Source of the DNA: Tenacibaculum sp. SZ-18
GTDB taxonomy: Bacteria > Bacteroidota > Bacteroidia > Flavobacteriales > Flavobacteriaceae
Direction: 5' to 3'
NCBI RefSeq assembly: GCF_002813915.1
Contig: NZ_CP019335.1
Coordinates: 728,388 to 792,387 of the forward strand
DNA length: 64,000 nt
The first letter of the stretch is position 1. The number at the start of each line of letters is the position of its first letter. This document shows positions 1 through 9,681 of this stretch, piece after piece. The notes below the pieces were generated by a model. The model saw only the letters and a program-made list of their open reading frames with translations. It ran no database searches and had not been told where the DNA came from. Both the position numbers and the translations under genes were made by a program.

Positions 1-851
1 ATGTTTTGAGGAAATTTTTGGTTAAGATACTGTAAAAAACGTTCTGGGTGAAATGGTTTAGCACTTCTAAAAACAAAAGAGCCAATACCATACTCTTCTG
101 TTTCCGGTGTGTGTTCGTTTTCTAATTCTTTAATCCAACCTGCAGAAGCTTCTGCTTTTTCATAATCGAAAAGATTGGTGTTTATAACTTCATTCAAATC
201 TACATTCGAATGATCTGTCATAATTATTTTAGCTTCAGGATTTAATTTTTGAATTATTGCTTTCAATTCCTTAAGGTTTTCCTTAGAAACTAAATCTGTT
301 TTGTTAAGTAGAATAACATTAGCAAATTCTATTTGATCGGTAAGTAGATTTACAATAGTTCGATCATCACCTTCAATATTGGTCAACTCTCTGGTAACTA
401 AATAGTCAGAGCTTGAAAAATCCTTCAAGAAGTTAAATGCGTCAACTACAGTTACCATAGTATCTACATAACTAAAACGACTTAAATCAATATTACCATC
501 TTCACTTTCAAAACTGAAAGTTTGAGCCACAGGAATTGGTTCACTAATTCCAGTACTTTCTATAATTAAATAGTCAAATTTATTTTGAGCAGCTAATCGT
601 TCTACTTCCACCATTAAATCTTCACGCAGCGTACAACAGATACATCCATTAGACATTTCCACTAATTTTTCTTCAGTTCTTGAAAGTGTATTTTCACTTT
701 CTATAAATTGAGCATCAATGTTTACTTCACTCATGTCATTCACAATTACGGCTACTTTTAAGCCTTGTTTATTGTGTAAAATATGATTTAGTAAAGTTGT
801 TTTTCCTGCGCCGAGGAAACCACTTAATACGGTAACAGGTAATTTTTTCAT
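1..851 (-). CDS. G3E-family (COG0523/CobW-like) GTPase, 3' end outside window
   Basis: A GTP-binding protein of the COG0523 family, whose members deliver or insert metals (Zn, Co, Fe or Ni) in the cytoplasm. Seen: the N-terminus [19 protein letters not shown] with a P-loop, the NDMSEVNID switch region, the family Cys motif [17 protein letters not shown], and the base-specificity motif LLNKTDL. The start is the ATG at 849-851. The reading frame is still open at base 1, so the C-terminal CobW domain is only partly present. It starts 15 bp after the PhoX-like gene, so the two are probably co-transcribed. Which metal it handles cannot be told from the sequence. Confidence 0.9.
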   Translation of the reverse strand, partial: MKKLPVTVLSGFLGAGKTTLLNHILHNKQGLKVAVIVNDMSEVNIDAQFIESENTLSRTEEKLVEMSNGCICCTLREDLMVEVERLAAQNKFDYLIIESTGISEPIPVAQTFSFESEDGNIDLSRFSYVDTMVTVVDAFNFLKDFSSSDYLVTRELTNIEGDDRTIVNLLTDQIEFANVILLNKTDLVSKENLKELKAIIQKLNPEAKIIMTDHSNVDLNEVINTNLFDYEKAEASAGWIKELENEHTPETEEYGIGSFVFRSAKPFHPERFLQYLNQKFPQN

Positions 852-866
852 TGTAAATAATGGTTA

Positions 867-2546
867 TTATAAAGCTTCTATTTTGTTTAAGTTGTTCATT
901 TTTTCAATTAAATCGCCTTGTATAGCCACAACCGCAGATTTAGGAATATTATCAGAATCGAAAGGCCATTTACTTGTTGGATTGTTGAGGTCTTTGGTTT
1001 GCTCACCAGGATGTTGAACACTTAAGAATAATGTTTTTCCGTCAGGAGAGAACCAAGGTCCAGTTAATTCGGCATCTCTAGGAGCAGATGCAACACGAAT
1101 AACTTTTCCAGCATCAGCACCATATCTAGGAATAACAAACAAACTATTGTTTTTAAATGGCATATACGGTTTGTCTTCTCTGTTCATTGAACTACCAGAC
1201 ATGTCTGAGGTCATCCACAAGTTACCAGCCAAGTCAAAAGCAAGATTATCCGGACAAGAAAATCCATTTTCTTCACCACCTGCTATGTAAGTTGAAGCTT
1301 TAAAAGTTAATGAATCAAAAGCTCCTTCAGTTTCTTCAATTTTTAAAATAGATCCGTGGAAATCTCCTTTATCTTTATTATTTGTGAGCGTTACAATTAT
1401 ATTTCCAGTAATTGGATCAATTTCAATGTCTTCTGGACGATTTAATTCAGTTGCGCCTAGTAATTTAGCAGCTTCTCTTGCTCTGATTAATACTTCGGTT
1501 TGGTCTTTAAATTTTTCTTTTAAAACTGGTTGGTTTTTCCAATCTAGTGCTAACCATTTTCCATTATCCGTATCAGCTACATATAAAGTACCTTCTTTCA
1601 ATGAACCTTGTTTTGAAGAGATGAATTTATATAAATGCTCACTGTTTTTATCATCTCCAGTATAAGCAACAACGCGTTTATCTTTTAGTTCAAATAAAGT
1701 ACAGCATTCATGAGCAAACCTTCCTAAAGCAATGTGTTTTTGAGCTGTTCCAGTTTTTGGATCTATTTCAACTACCCAACCATAGTGTTCAGGTGGATAT
1801 TCATAAAATTTTTCCCAACCATACCAACTAGGTTTATGTGTAGAATTGTTATATATATCATATTCAGTCTCTCCATAAAAACCATCATAATTTTCTTCAC
1901 ACGTAATAAAAGTATTCCAAGGAGTAATTCCTCCTGAACAATTCGCTAACGTTCCTTTTACAGTTGTAGCTCCTTTGATAGGTGTGTCCCAATTTAACTT
2001 AATCTGTGTTTGAGCAGTAATACGACGATTTAATGGATCGTTCTTTACCACTTCCCATTTTCCGTTTACTTCTTTAATTCTCACAATTGTTCCACCGACA
2101 CTATACATTTCTTTGTCGATTTGTTCGATAGTTCTATGTTTCTCTGGCACATCAAAAGCTCGGTAATCAAAATTTGATACAAATAAAGGATTTGTATATT
2201 CATGATTTACCCAAAGTAAACCGTCTTTAGGATTGTTTTTATCAAAAGGAATAAAACAAGTAAAATCATTATTAAAGCCAAAAGTATCTTTATCTGAAAT
2301 TGATTCTCCCCATTTCACTATCGGATGATAATTCAGTCCTTGAGTTAAAAGCAAATCGTCTTTATCGGAAGGAGATAAATTAACCAATTTGAGGTTTTTA
2401 AGTGCTTCATAAGTTGTATCAGAAATAGATTCTGATTGAGAAGGTGTTGTTGTATTTCCACAGCCTACAAGAAAAGGAGGAGCAACAACCATCCCAACAC
2501 TTACTTTCCCTAGAAATGATATGAACTTTCTTCTGTTATATTCCAA
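867..2546 (-). CDS. PhoX-like (DUF839) Tat-exported lipoprotein, putative alkaline phosphatase
   Basis: A 559-aa protein of the PhoX/DUF839 family. Characterised PhoX enzymes are calcium- and iron-dependent phosphatases that release phosphate from organic esters outside the cytoplasm. Seen: a twin-arginine signal (NRRKFISFLGK), a hydrophobic stretch, then a lipobox FLVGC with Cys29, so it is a Tat-exported lipoprotein. Later come beta-propeller-like segments including FAHECCTLFEL, NRPEDIEIDPITGNI and SCPDNLAFD. The start is TTG at 2544-2546; no in-frame ATG precedes the Tat motif. A good promoter lies 84-113 bp upstream. The G3E GTPase gene follows within 15 bp. Family membership is firm; the substrate is inferred. 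Confidence 0.85.
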   Translation of the reverse strand: MEYNRRKFISFLGKVSVGMVVAPPFLVGCGNTTTPSQSESISDTTYEALKNLKLVNLSPSDKDDLLLTQGLNYHPIVKWGESISDKDTFGFNNDFTCFIPFDKNNPKDGLLWVNHEYTNPLFVSNFDYRAFDVPEKHRTIEQIDKEMYSVGGTIVRIKEVNGKWEVVKNDPLNRRITAQTQIKLNWDTPIKGATTVKGTLANCSGGITPWNTFITCEENYDGFYGETEYDIYNNSTHKPSWYGWEKFYEYPPEHYGWVVEIDPKTGTAQKHIALGRFAHECCTLFELKDKRVVAYTGDDKNSEHLYKFISSKQGSLKEGTLYVADTDNGKWLALDWKNQPVLKEKFKDQTEVLIRAREAAKLLGATELNRPEDIEIDPITGNIIVTLTNNKDKGDFHGSILKIEETEGAFDSLTFKASTYIAGGEENGFSCPDNLAFDLAGNLWMTSDMSGSSMNREDKPYMPFKNNSLFVIPRYGADAGKVIRVASAPRDAELTGPWFSPDGKTLFLSVQHPGEQTKDLNNPTSKWPFDSDNIPKSAVVAIQGDLIEKMNNLNKIEAL

Positions 2547-2629
2547 AATAATTAGTTTTAATTGAATTCTATTGTTAATTAAATCACGTAGACTTTATTA
2601 AAAAGATATGTGAGATAAATTTTGGTTGA

Positions 2630-2659
2630 CAAATTTAGCTATAATTTATTTTATTGCAA
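2630..2659 (-). promoter_or_regulatory. Promoter of the phoX-like operon, with overlapping inverted repeat
   Basis: On the minus strand a TTG (-33) is followed after 19 bp by TAAATTTG (-7, TAnnTTTG consensus). The -33 triplet lies in the inverted repeat GCAAC-aca-GTTGC (2656-2668), a possible operator or a short terminator-like hairpin. The leader to the TTG start would be about 75 nt. Confidence 0.65.
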
Positions 2660-2771
2660 CACAGTTGCTTTTTATTTAACAAAATAATAATTAGAAAGAA
2701 AAATACCTCGCAACCCGAAGGTATAAAGGTATTTAAGATTAATTAGTTGATTTTTGTTTTGGTATGATTTA

Positions 2772-3350
2772 TTATTGTAACGCACCTATGAAAATAGTTG
2801 CAGCAATTCCAAATCCTGCTCCTGAAACGAATACATTCCATTTCAAATGTTCTCCTTTTAGAATTTTTGAATAGATAAATAGCATTGACATGAAAATGGC
2901 TACTATAAAAAGTTGACCAACTTCAATACCTAAATTAAAAGCAAAAAGCGGTTTAATCACATTACTACTAAACATCATAACTTTAAAATTAGAAGCAAAT
3001 GCTAATCCGTGGATTAACCCAAAAACTAAAGCTATAATATATTTAACATTCTTATTTGAAAACATGCCTTCTTTACCATAATTTCTTATGTTGCTAACTG
3101 CAGTTATCATTATGGTAAATGGAATAAGTAAATCTATCACAGAAGGGTTATCTGGGATAAAACCCAGTGCGCTTATTATAAGGGTTACACTATGGCCGAT
3201 TGTAAATGCTGTAATAATTATTAAAATTTGTCTCCATTCTTTAAGTTTAAATGCAGCACATAATGTCATTACAAATAAAAGATGATCATAGGCATTTATA
3301 TCAACAATGTGGTGCCAACCACTAATAAAAAAAGTACTAAAGCTGTTCAT
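2772..3350 (-). CDS. HupE/UreJ-2 family membrane protein
   Basis: A 192-aa polytopic inner-membrane protein with about six hydrophobic segments. The N-terminal pattern GWHHIVDINAYDHLLFV, then FTIGHSVTL and FGLIHGLAFA, is typical of the HupE_UreJ_2 group. Related HupE/UreJ proteins have been linked to nickel or other metal uptake; the role of this subgroup is not established. It is last in a tight cluster, 12 bp after the DUF6702-like gene. The start ATG (3348-3350) directly precedes the conserved amphipathic segment. Confidence 0.8.
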   Translation of the reverse strand: MNSFSTFFISGWHHIVDINAYDHLLFVMTLCAAFKLKEWRQILIIITAFTIGHSVTLIISALGFIPDNPSVIDLLIPFTIMITAVSNIRNYGKEGMFSNKNVKYIIALVFGLIHGLAFASNFKVMMFSSNVIKPLFAFNLGIEVGQLFIVAIFMSMLFIYSKILKGEHLKWNVFVSGAGFGIAATIFIGALQ

Positions 3351-3362
3351 TAATTAAAAAAT

Positions 3363-3869
3363 TTAAAATGTGTGTGAGAATGAGTCTTGAATATTTGTAC
3401 TTTCAAAATATGCTACTTTGAAAAAAGGTTTAAACCTTAATTCCATTCTATTTGATTGTACGAATTCGAATTCGTCAAAAAGTAATTTGTTACTAACTTT
3501 TAAAATGTCTCCTTTTTTAATTGAAGCATCATTCTCTAGAAACTGAATGTTTAAAACATTAAAATTTTCGTTGTAATCCGATGTTTCAAATTTAAATGGG
3601 AGCTTTTTATTATTTAGTTCGATGATAAAGTATTTATTAAAGTAGTTTTCAATTACACTTTTATCCTTATTTGTTAATTTATGGCAATTCATATCTCTTC
3701 CTAAACTCAATAAAAAATCATCCACGAATACCCTACATTCTACTTTTATTTTTTGAGTATCGGTATCATAATTAATAAGAGAGGAAGTAACTTTTAAAGG
3801 GTGTGTAAATGATGAGAAAGTCATTATGACGATTAAGACTAAAATTCCTATTTGTGCAGGTCGTTTCAT
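3363..3869 (-). CDS. DUF6702-like exported protein
   Basis: A 168-aa protein with an N-terminal hydrophobic signal segment (about residues 7-22) ending near FTHPLKV. The rest is predicted beta-rich: DTDTQKIKVECRVFVDDF, then IELNNKKLPFKFE. This matches my memory of DUF6702 proteins, usually encoded beside HupE-like genes in flavobacteria. Exported and perhaps a periplasmic partner of the HupE-like protein; no catalytic motif is visible. It lies 19 bp after the ABC ATPase gene and 12 bp before the HupE-like gene, which suggests one transcript. Confidence 0.6.
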   Translation of the reverse strand: MKRPAQIGILVLIVIMTFSSFTHPLKVTSSLINYDTDTQKIKVECRVFVDDFLLSLGRDMNCHKLTNKDKSVIENYFNKYFIIELNNKKLPFKFETSDYNENFNVLNIQFLENDASIKKGDILKVSNKLLFDEFEFVQSNRMELRFKPFFKVAYFESTNIQDSFSHTF

Positions 3870-3888
3870 GGTCTGTTAATAATCGTTG

Positions 3889-4578
3889 TTAAATTGTTTT
3901 TATATATAGTTCTTTTAATTGTCGTGCTGAAATATTTCTCGTTTCAGCTATATGGACTAGAGTACCTTTTTTTCTCGTACCAATTCTAGTACAAATGTTT
4001 ACCGCATTGAATATGTCATGACTTGCCATTAAAATACCTACGCCATATTCAGATAATTTTTTACATGTTTTAGTAAATTCTAAATATGTCTTAGGATCTA
4101 AATCACAAGTAGGTTCATCCATTAATATGTAAGAAGCTTTTTTCGCTAAAGCCAGGGCAATGCCTATCTTTTGTCTCATACACTTAGAATATGCGGATAT
4201 TTTTTTCTTAAATGCCTTTTCTCGTAAGTTTACCTTCTTTAAATACTGAAATAATTCATTTTCGGAATAATTAAATCCAGCAACCCGACTAAAGAAATCC
4301 AAATTTTCAACTCCTGATAAGTTACTATTTAACTTAATTATTTCAGGTGCATAACTTATAGTCTTTGTACTATGGTTTTTAGTTGCTTCTTTACTATCGT
4401 TTAGAGCTTCACTGTAAGTTGTTTCTGTAACGTTCAGAAAAACATTAATTGTTGTTTTCTTTCCTTCTACGTTTTGTCCCAATAAACAGAATATCTCTCC
4501 AGGCGCAACTGCAAAATTCAAGTCTTTTAACGCTAATTTATCATTATAACTCATACTAAGCTTTCTAGCTCTTATCAT
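3889..4578 (-). CDS. ABC transporter ATP-binding protein with degenerate motifs
   Basis: A 229-aa protein, clearly an ABC-2-type ATPase by its overall pattern, but nucleotide-binding motifs are altered. Walker A reads GQNVEGKKTT (residues 34-43) where relatives have GxNGAGKTTT: G to V at 37 and T to K at 41. The signature is YSKCMRQK instead of the usual YSKGMRQK, and Walker B is followed by DEPTCDLDP instead of DEPTSGLDP. The H-loop SHD is intact. I chose the ATG at 4576-4578 (MIRARKLSMSY); an in-frame GTG at 4611 would add 11 residues atypical of the family. No permease gene is adjacent. The frame is open but ATP binding is doubtful; it may be a decaying gene. Confidence 0.8.
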   Translation of the reverse strand: MIRARKLSMSYNDKLALKDLNFAVAPGEIFCLLGQNVEGKKTTINVFLNVTETTYSEALNDSKEATKNHSTKTISYAPEIIKLNSNLSGVENLDFFSRVAGFNYSENELFQYLKKVNLREKAFKKKISAYSKCMRQKIGIALALAKKASYILMDEPTCDLDPKTYLEFTKTCKKLSEYGVGILMASHDIFNAVNICTRIGTRKKGTLVHIAETRNISARQLKELYIKTI

Positions 4579-4747
4579 AACTTTGGGTTTTATAAAGCGA
4601 TTGATAAACACTATTCCTCTTTATTGTAGATTTATCTTATAATCCTAGGCAGAAATAGGAATCCACAAATCCAGTGTACACATTTTCATATTTAAATGTA
4701 TAAGAGGAGAGGTTTTAGTGATCTTAATAATTAGTTAGATATAAAAT

Positions 4748-5080
4748 CTAAGAAAATAGTAATGGGGGAGATCTAGATTGTCTTCGATATATTTCAGTAG
4801 AGGTTAGCTGATTTTTAGTCAGTATTACAACCTTGTTTAAATCCACAATAGGAGGTAAACTAAATTTAGTTTCTATGAATGCTAATATGTCATCATAGAT
4901 ATAAATCGAGCATAGGTTGCATTTATCCAAATTTTGTGATTCACAATATGAAAGGGATTTATTAAATAATGGTTCAGAATATTTTTCAGAATGATTGAAG
5001 CTATGAACTAAGGATAAAGCGTGAGTCTGAAGTAGGACACATGCTAATATCAAACAATATAGTCTTTGAATTTTCTTCAA
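4748..5080 (-). CDS. Small secreted Cys-containing hypothetical protein
   Basis: A 110-aa protein I do not recognise with certainty. It has a basic start and hydrophobic signal peptide (MKKIQRLYCLILACVLL), a His-bearing stretch (LVHSFNHSE), a Cys cluster CESQNLDKCNLCSIYIYDD, and a basic Pro-rich tail RRQSRSPPL reminiscent of DUF2946-type proteins. It could bind a metal outside the cytoplasm, consistent with the HupE-like neighbour, but that is inference. The start codon is TTG (5078-5080), 35 bp downstream of a TATATTTG -7 box. It is separated from the ABC ATPase gene by about 170 bp, so co-transcription is uncertain. Confidence 0.6.
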   Translation of the reverse strand: MKKIQRLYCLILACVLLQTHALSLVHSFNHSEKYSEPLFNKSLSYCESQNLDKCNLCSIYIYDDILAFIETKFSLPPIVDLNKVVILTKNQLTSTEIYRRQSRSPPLLFS

Positions 5081-5115
5081 TTGTCAAACCAATACCCTTT
5101 ATTGCATCAGTGTAG

Positions 5116-5123
5116 CAAATATA
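5116..5123 (-). promoter_or_regulatory. -7 promoter element for the small Cys protein
   Basis: TATATTTG on the minus strand matches TAnnTTTG, 35 bp before the TTG start. No clear TTG -33 triplet lies at the expected distance, so support is partial. Confidence 0.45.
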
Positions 5124-5162
5124 ACTTTTTTTTTTAATTTGAGTTTTTTGTGATAAATAACA

Positions 5163-5194
5163 AAAAAGGACAAGATTTAAATCTAGTCCTTTTT
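5163..5194 (-). terminator. Rho-independent terminator of katG
   Basis: Stem AAAAAGGAC / GTCCTTTTT enclosing a further palindrome (AGATTTAAATCT). On the minus strand it is followed by a T-run, 10 bp after the katG stop codon. Confidence 0.85.
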
Positions 5195-5204
5195 AGTTCA
5201 ATTA

Positions 5205-7421
<2,217 letters not shown>

Positions 7422-7439
7422 TTAATGTTAGTTTCAATT

Positions 7440-7447
7440 CAAATCTA
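7440..7447 (-). promoter_or_regulatory. -7 promoter element of katG
   Basis: TAGATTTG on the minus strand fits TAnnTTTG and lies 31 bp before the katG ATG. The -33 element is weak, as is common for regulated promoters. Confidence 0.5.
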
Positions 7448-7506
7448 AAATAAAATACAAGATTGTTTTTATCTATAAAATTTATTTTAAAATAGTAAAA
7501 ACTGAT

Positions 7507-7534
7507 CTTATAGATTTAGTTTGTTGTCTTATAG
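7507..7534. promoter_or_regulatory. 21-bp-spaced direct repeats CTTATAG in the katG-ahpC intergenic region
   Basis: CTTATAG occurs at 7507-7513 and 7528-7534, exactly 21 bp apart, i.e. about two helical turns on one DNA face. The ATAG core recalls OxyR half-sites. This suggests a peroxide-responsive regulator site between the two divergent units; no regulator gene is in the window. Confidence 0.4.
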
Positions 7535-7617
7535 GTTATTATAAATATACAATATTTCTACATTAATTAGTATTGAATTTTCTTATGATGAGATAAGAAT
7601 TTCTTGTTGACGAAAGC

Positions 7618-7647
7618 TTGTAGAGTGCATAAAACCTCATACTTTTG
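7618..7647 (+). promoter_or_regulatory. Promoter of the ahpC operon
   Basis: TTG at 7618-7620, a 19-bp spacer, then TACTTTTG at 7640-7647 (TAnnTTTG). It is a near-ideal Bacteroidota housekeeping promoter, giving a leader of about 45 nt before the ahpC ATG. Confidence 0.75.
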
Positions 7648-7700
7648 TGTCTGTTTTAAGGAACAAAATAAATATTAATTCAATTTAAAAATAAAAAAGA

Positions 7701-8342
7701 ATGGCAACATTAGTTGGTAAGAAGTTTCCAAACTTAAACGTAGATGCAATGAACGAAATGGGTGATACGTTTAAGTTAAATGTTTTAGAAGAAGCAATGA
7801 ACAACAAGAAAAAAGTAGTTTTATTCTGGTATCCAAAAGACTTTACTTTTGTATGTCCAACTGAATTACACGCTTTTCAGGCAGCTTTACCAGAATTTGA
7901 TAAAAGGAATACTATCGTAATTGGAGCATCATGTGATACCCCAGAAGTGCACTTTGCTTGGTTAAACCAATCTAAAGATAATGGAGGTATTGAAGGAGTT
8001 ACTTATCCTTTATTAGCTGATAGTAACCGTAACTTATCTTCTATCTTAGGAATTTTAGATATTACTAACGAAACATACGACGAAGCTACAGGTACTGTTC
8101 AAGTTGAAGGAGATAATGTTACCTACAGAGCTACTTATATTATTGACGAAGAAGGTACAGTTGTACACGAAGGAGTAAACCATATGCCAATTGGACGTAA
8201 TGTAAATGAATATTTGCGTTTAATCGATGCTTACACGCACGTACAAGAAAAAGGTGAGGTTTGTCCTGCTAACTGGGAAGAAGGTAAAGCAGCAATGCAA
8301 CCTAACGCTAAGGCAACTGCAGAGTATTTAGCAGTAAACTAA
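7701..8342 (+). CDS. ahpC: 2-Cys peroxiredoxin AhpC
   Basis: A 213-aa thiol peroxidase of the AhpC/Prx1 group, reducing hydrogen peroxide and organic hydroperoxides in the cytoplasm. The peroxidatic Cys52 lies in FTFVCPTE and the resolving Cys188 in GEVCPANW; both are in canonical places. It starts at an ATG after an A-rich leader and a strong promoter. A thioredoxin-like gene and a DUF6952 gene follow at once. With no ahpF in sight, the thioredoxin-like protein is the likely electron donor (inference). Confidence 0.96.
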   Translation: MATLVGKKFPNLNVDAMNEMGDTFKLNVLEEAMNNKKKVVLFWYPKDFTFVCPTELHAFQAALPEFDKRNTIVIGASCDTPEVHFAWLNQSKDNGGIEGVTYPLLADSNRNLSSILGILDITNETYDEATGTVQVEGDNVTYRATYIIDEEGTVVHEGVNHMPIGRNVNEYLRLIDAYTHVQEKGEVCPANWEEGKAAMQPNAKATAEYLAVN

Positions 8343-8427
8343 TCAATTTATATTATAAATGTTGAATTACGAGTTAAGTGTATCTTATTATAATTCGTAA
8401 TTCTTCATTTTAAAAATTACATTTATT

Positions 8428-8736
8428 ATGGTTCAAGAATTAGCTCAAGATAATTTAGAAAATATTGTAGCAGACAATAAAAAAGTAGTGGTTCAATATT
8501 CTGCAACTTGGTGTGGAAATTGTAGAATTATGAAACCAAAATTCAAAAAATTAGCTACAGAAAATAGCGATGTTTCTTTCGTAGTTGCAGACGCTGAAAA
8601 ATTTCCGGAAAGTAGACAGTTAGCAACAGTAGACAATCTGCCAACATTTGCAACTTTTGTTGATGGTAAATTTGTAAATCAAGTTCAAACAAATAAGTTT
8701 GATGTTTTAAAAGAACTAGTTAACGAAGTAATGTAA
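8428..8736 (+). CDS. Thioredoxin-family protein with CGNC active site
   Basis: A 102-aa single-domain thioredoxin fold without signal peptide. Active site ATWCGNCRIMKP with Cys29 and Cys32: CGNC instead of CGPC, so redox potential and partner choice may differ from ordinary thioredoxin. The usual cis-Pro region is present as DNLPTFATF. It lies 85 bp after ahpC and one base before the DUF6952 gene, and probably recycles AhpC. Dedicated reductant of AhpC is an inference from gene order. Confidence 0.9.
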   Translation: MVQELAQDNLENIVADNKKVVVQYSATWCGNCRIMKPKFKKLATENSDVSFVVADAEKFPESRQLATVDNLPTFATFVDGKFVNQVQTNKFDVLKELVNEVM

Positions 8737-8737
8737 A

Positions 8738-8995
8738 ATGAAATTACCAGTAATTAAACATTTGACCTCTTTTATTGAAGAAAATGATCAAGATTATATC
8801 ATAGAAACAATTGAAACTTTAGAAGCTTTAACTGAAGTACCATCATTGAAAGATGAGGAATTAGACGTTATTGGAGAATTAATTTCTAATATGTACGGAG
8901 CTATCGAAGTTGATAAAATGATAAAAGAGGGAACACCAAGAAAAGAAGCACTAAATAATTTTATGCAACGCGTATTGGGTTCTATAGATAAATAA
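8738..8995 (+). CDS. DUF6952-like small protein
   Basis: An 85-aa acidic, probably all-helical cytoplasmic protein (MKLPVIKHLTSFIEENDQ...). I recognise it as DUF6952-like, a small family found behind peroxiredoxin/thioredoxin genes in flavobacteria. It has no cysteine, so it is unlikely to be a redox enzyme; an adaptor or regulatory role is conceivable. The start lies one base after the thioredoxin stop codon, implying translational coupling. A strong terminator follows. Confidence 0.75.
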   Translation: MKLPVIKHLTSFIEENDQDYIIETIETLEALTEVPSLKDEELDVIGELISNMYGAIEVDKMIKEGTPRKEALNNFMQRVLGSIDK

Positions 8996-9028
8996 AAGTC
9001 CTAAGTTTTAAACTTAGGACTTTTTTTT
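8994..9028. terminator. Bidirectional terminator between ahpC operon and cupin gene
   Basis: A near-perfect inverted repeat (AAGTCCTAAGTTT / AAACTTAGGACTT) followed by eight T on the plus strand and T-rich DNA on the minus strand, between two convergent stop codons. Confidence 0.9.
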
Positions 9029-9029
9029 A

Positions 9030-9527
9030 TTAATGTGTTAGTCTCGTAATGATTTCCTCGTGTTGTGGAAATAAATCAATTAACCCTTTTCTTTCAGGTA
9101 AAACAAAGTCTTTGAAATCGAAACCAGGAGCTACCGTACAACCTGTAAATGCGTAGGAGTTTTTTTCTAAAACTTCAGCGGCAAACCAATATTGTGCTGG
9201 GACTACAAATTGAGGTACTTCATTATCAATAATTTTGTTACCAATTAACACATAAGAATACTCACCTTTTGGAGAAATCATATGTAGTTTTAAAGTTGTT
9301 CCAAGGTAAAAATGCCACATCTCATCTTGATTAATCTTATGAAATGCAGAAAAACTATCTGAAGTTAGTAAAAAGTAAATTCCAGTAGCATAGTTTCTAT
9401 CGCCTGTAAAATCGGTACTTAAATTTTCATTGGTAATACTTCCTGAACTTCTGTAAGTTTCTTTAAAATATCCACCTTCTGGATGTTGATTTAAATCAAA
9501 CTTTTCAATTATATCGTTAATCTTCAT
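9030..9527 (-). CDS. Cupin (DUF985/Cupin_5) family protein
   Basis: A 165-aa protein of the cupin_5 family. Seen: NQHPEGGYFKETYRS, YFLLTSDSFSAFHK, DEMWHFYLGTTLKLHMI, and the C-terminal TVAPGFDFKDFVLPE block, all typical. It forms a single small beta-barrel; the biochemical role of the family is not settled (sugar- or nucleotide-ligand binding has been suggested). No signal peptide. Its ATG overlaps the end of the upstream 54-aa gene by 11 bp, pointing to an operon with that gene and the SSS symporter. Confidence 0.85.
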   Translation of the reverse strand: MKINDIIEKFDLNQHPEGGYFKETYRSSGSITNENLSTDFTGDRNYATGIYFLLTSDSFSAFHKINQDEMWHFYLGTTLKLHMISPKGEYSYVLIGNKIIDNEVPQFVVPAQYWFAAEVLEKNSYAFTGCTVAPGFDFKDFVLPERKGLIDLFPQHEEIITRLTH

Positions 9528-9681
9528 TTTGTTCTTTAGCTTCGTTTGCTTTTTTAATAATAGCTTTTAGTCTTTCCTTAGTTCGCTGTTTTTCTAACCG
9601 AAGTTTATTTTCCTTCTGTTTCATTAAGCGGGTGTGTTTCGCTTTGTTAATGGTGTTTTTGGCTTTTCCTTTTTTAGGCAT
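9517..9681 (-). CDS. 54-aa lysine-rich small protein
   Basis: A short open frame (ATG 9679-9681, TAA 9517-9519): MPKKGKAKNTINKAKHTR at the start, then a helix-forming Lys/Arg/Glu-rich stretch ending in KEQNED. It overlaps the SSS symporter gene by 8 bp upstream and the cupin gene by 11 bp downstream, an arrangement typical of coupled operon genes. Highly basic, so it might bind nucleic acid or the ribosome, but I do not recognise the family and assign no function. Confidence 0.7.
   Translation of the reverse strand: MPKKGKAKNTINKAKHTRLMKQKENKLRLEKQRTKERLKAIIKKANEAKEQNED

Noticed and set aside
2700..2735. Riboswitch or terminator around AAATACC...GGTATTT
   Set aside because: Only a 7-bp stem with a long loop and no T-run; no known riboswitch pattern.
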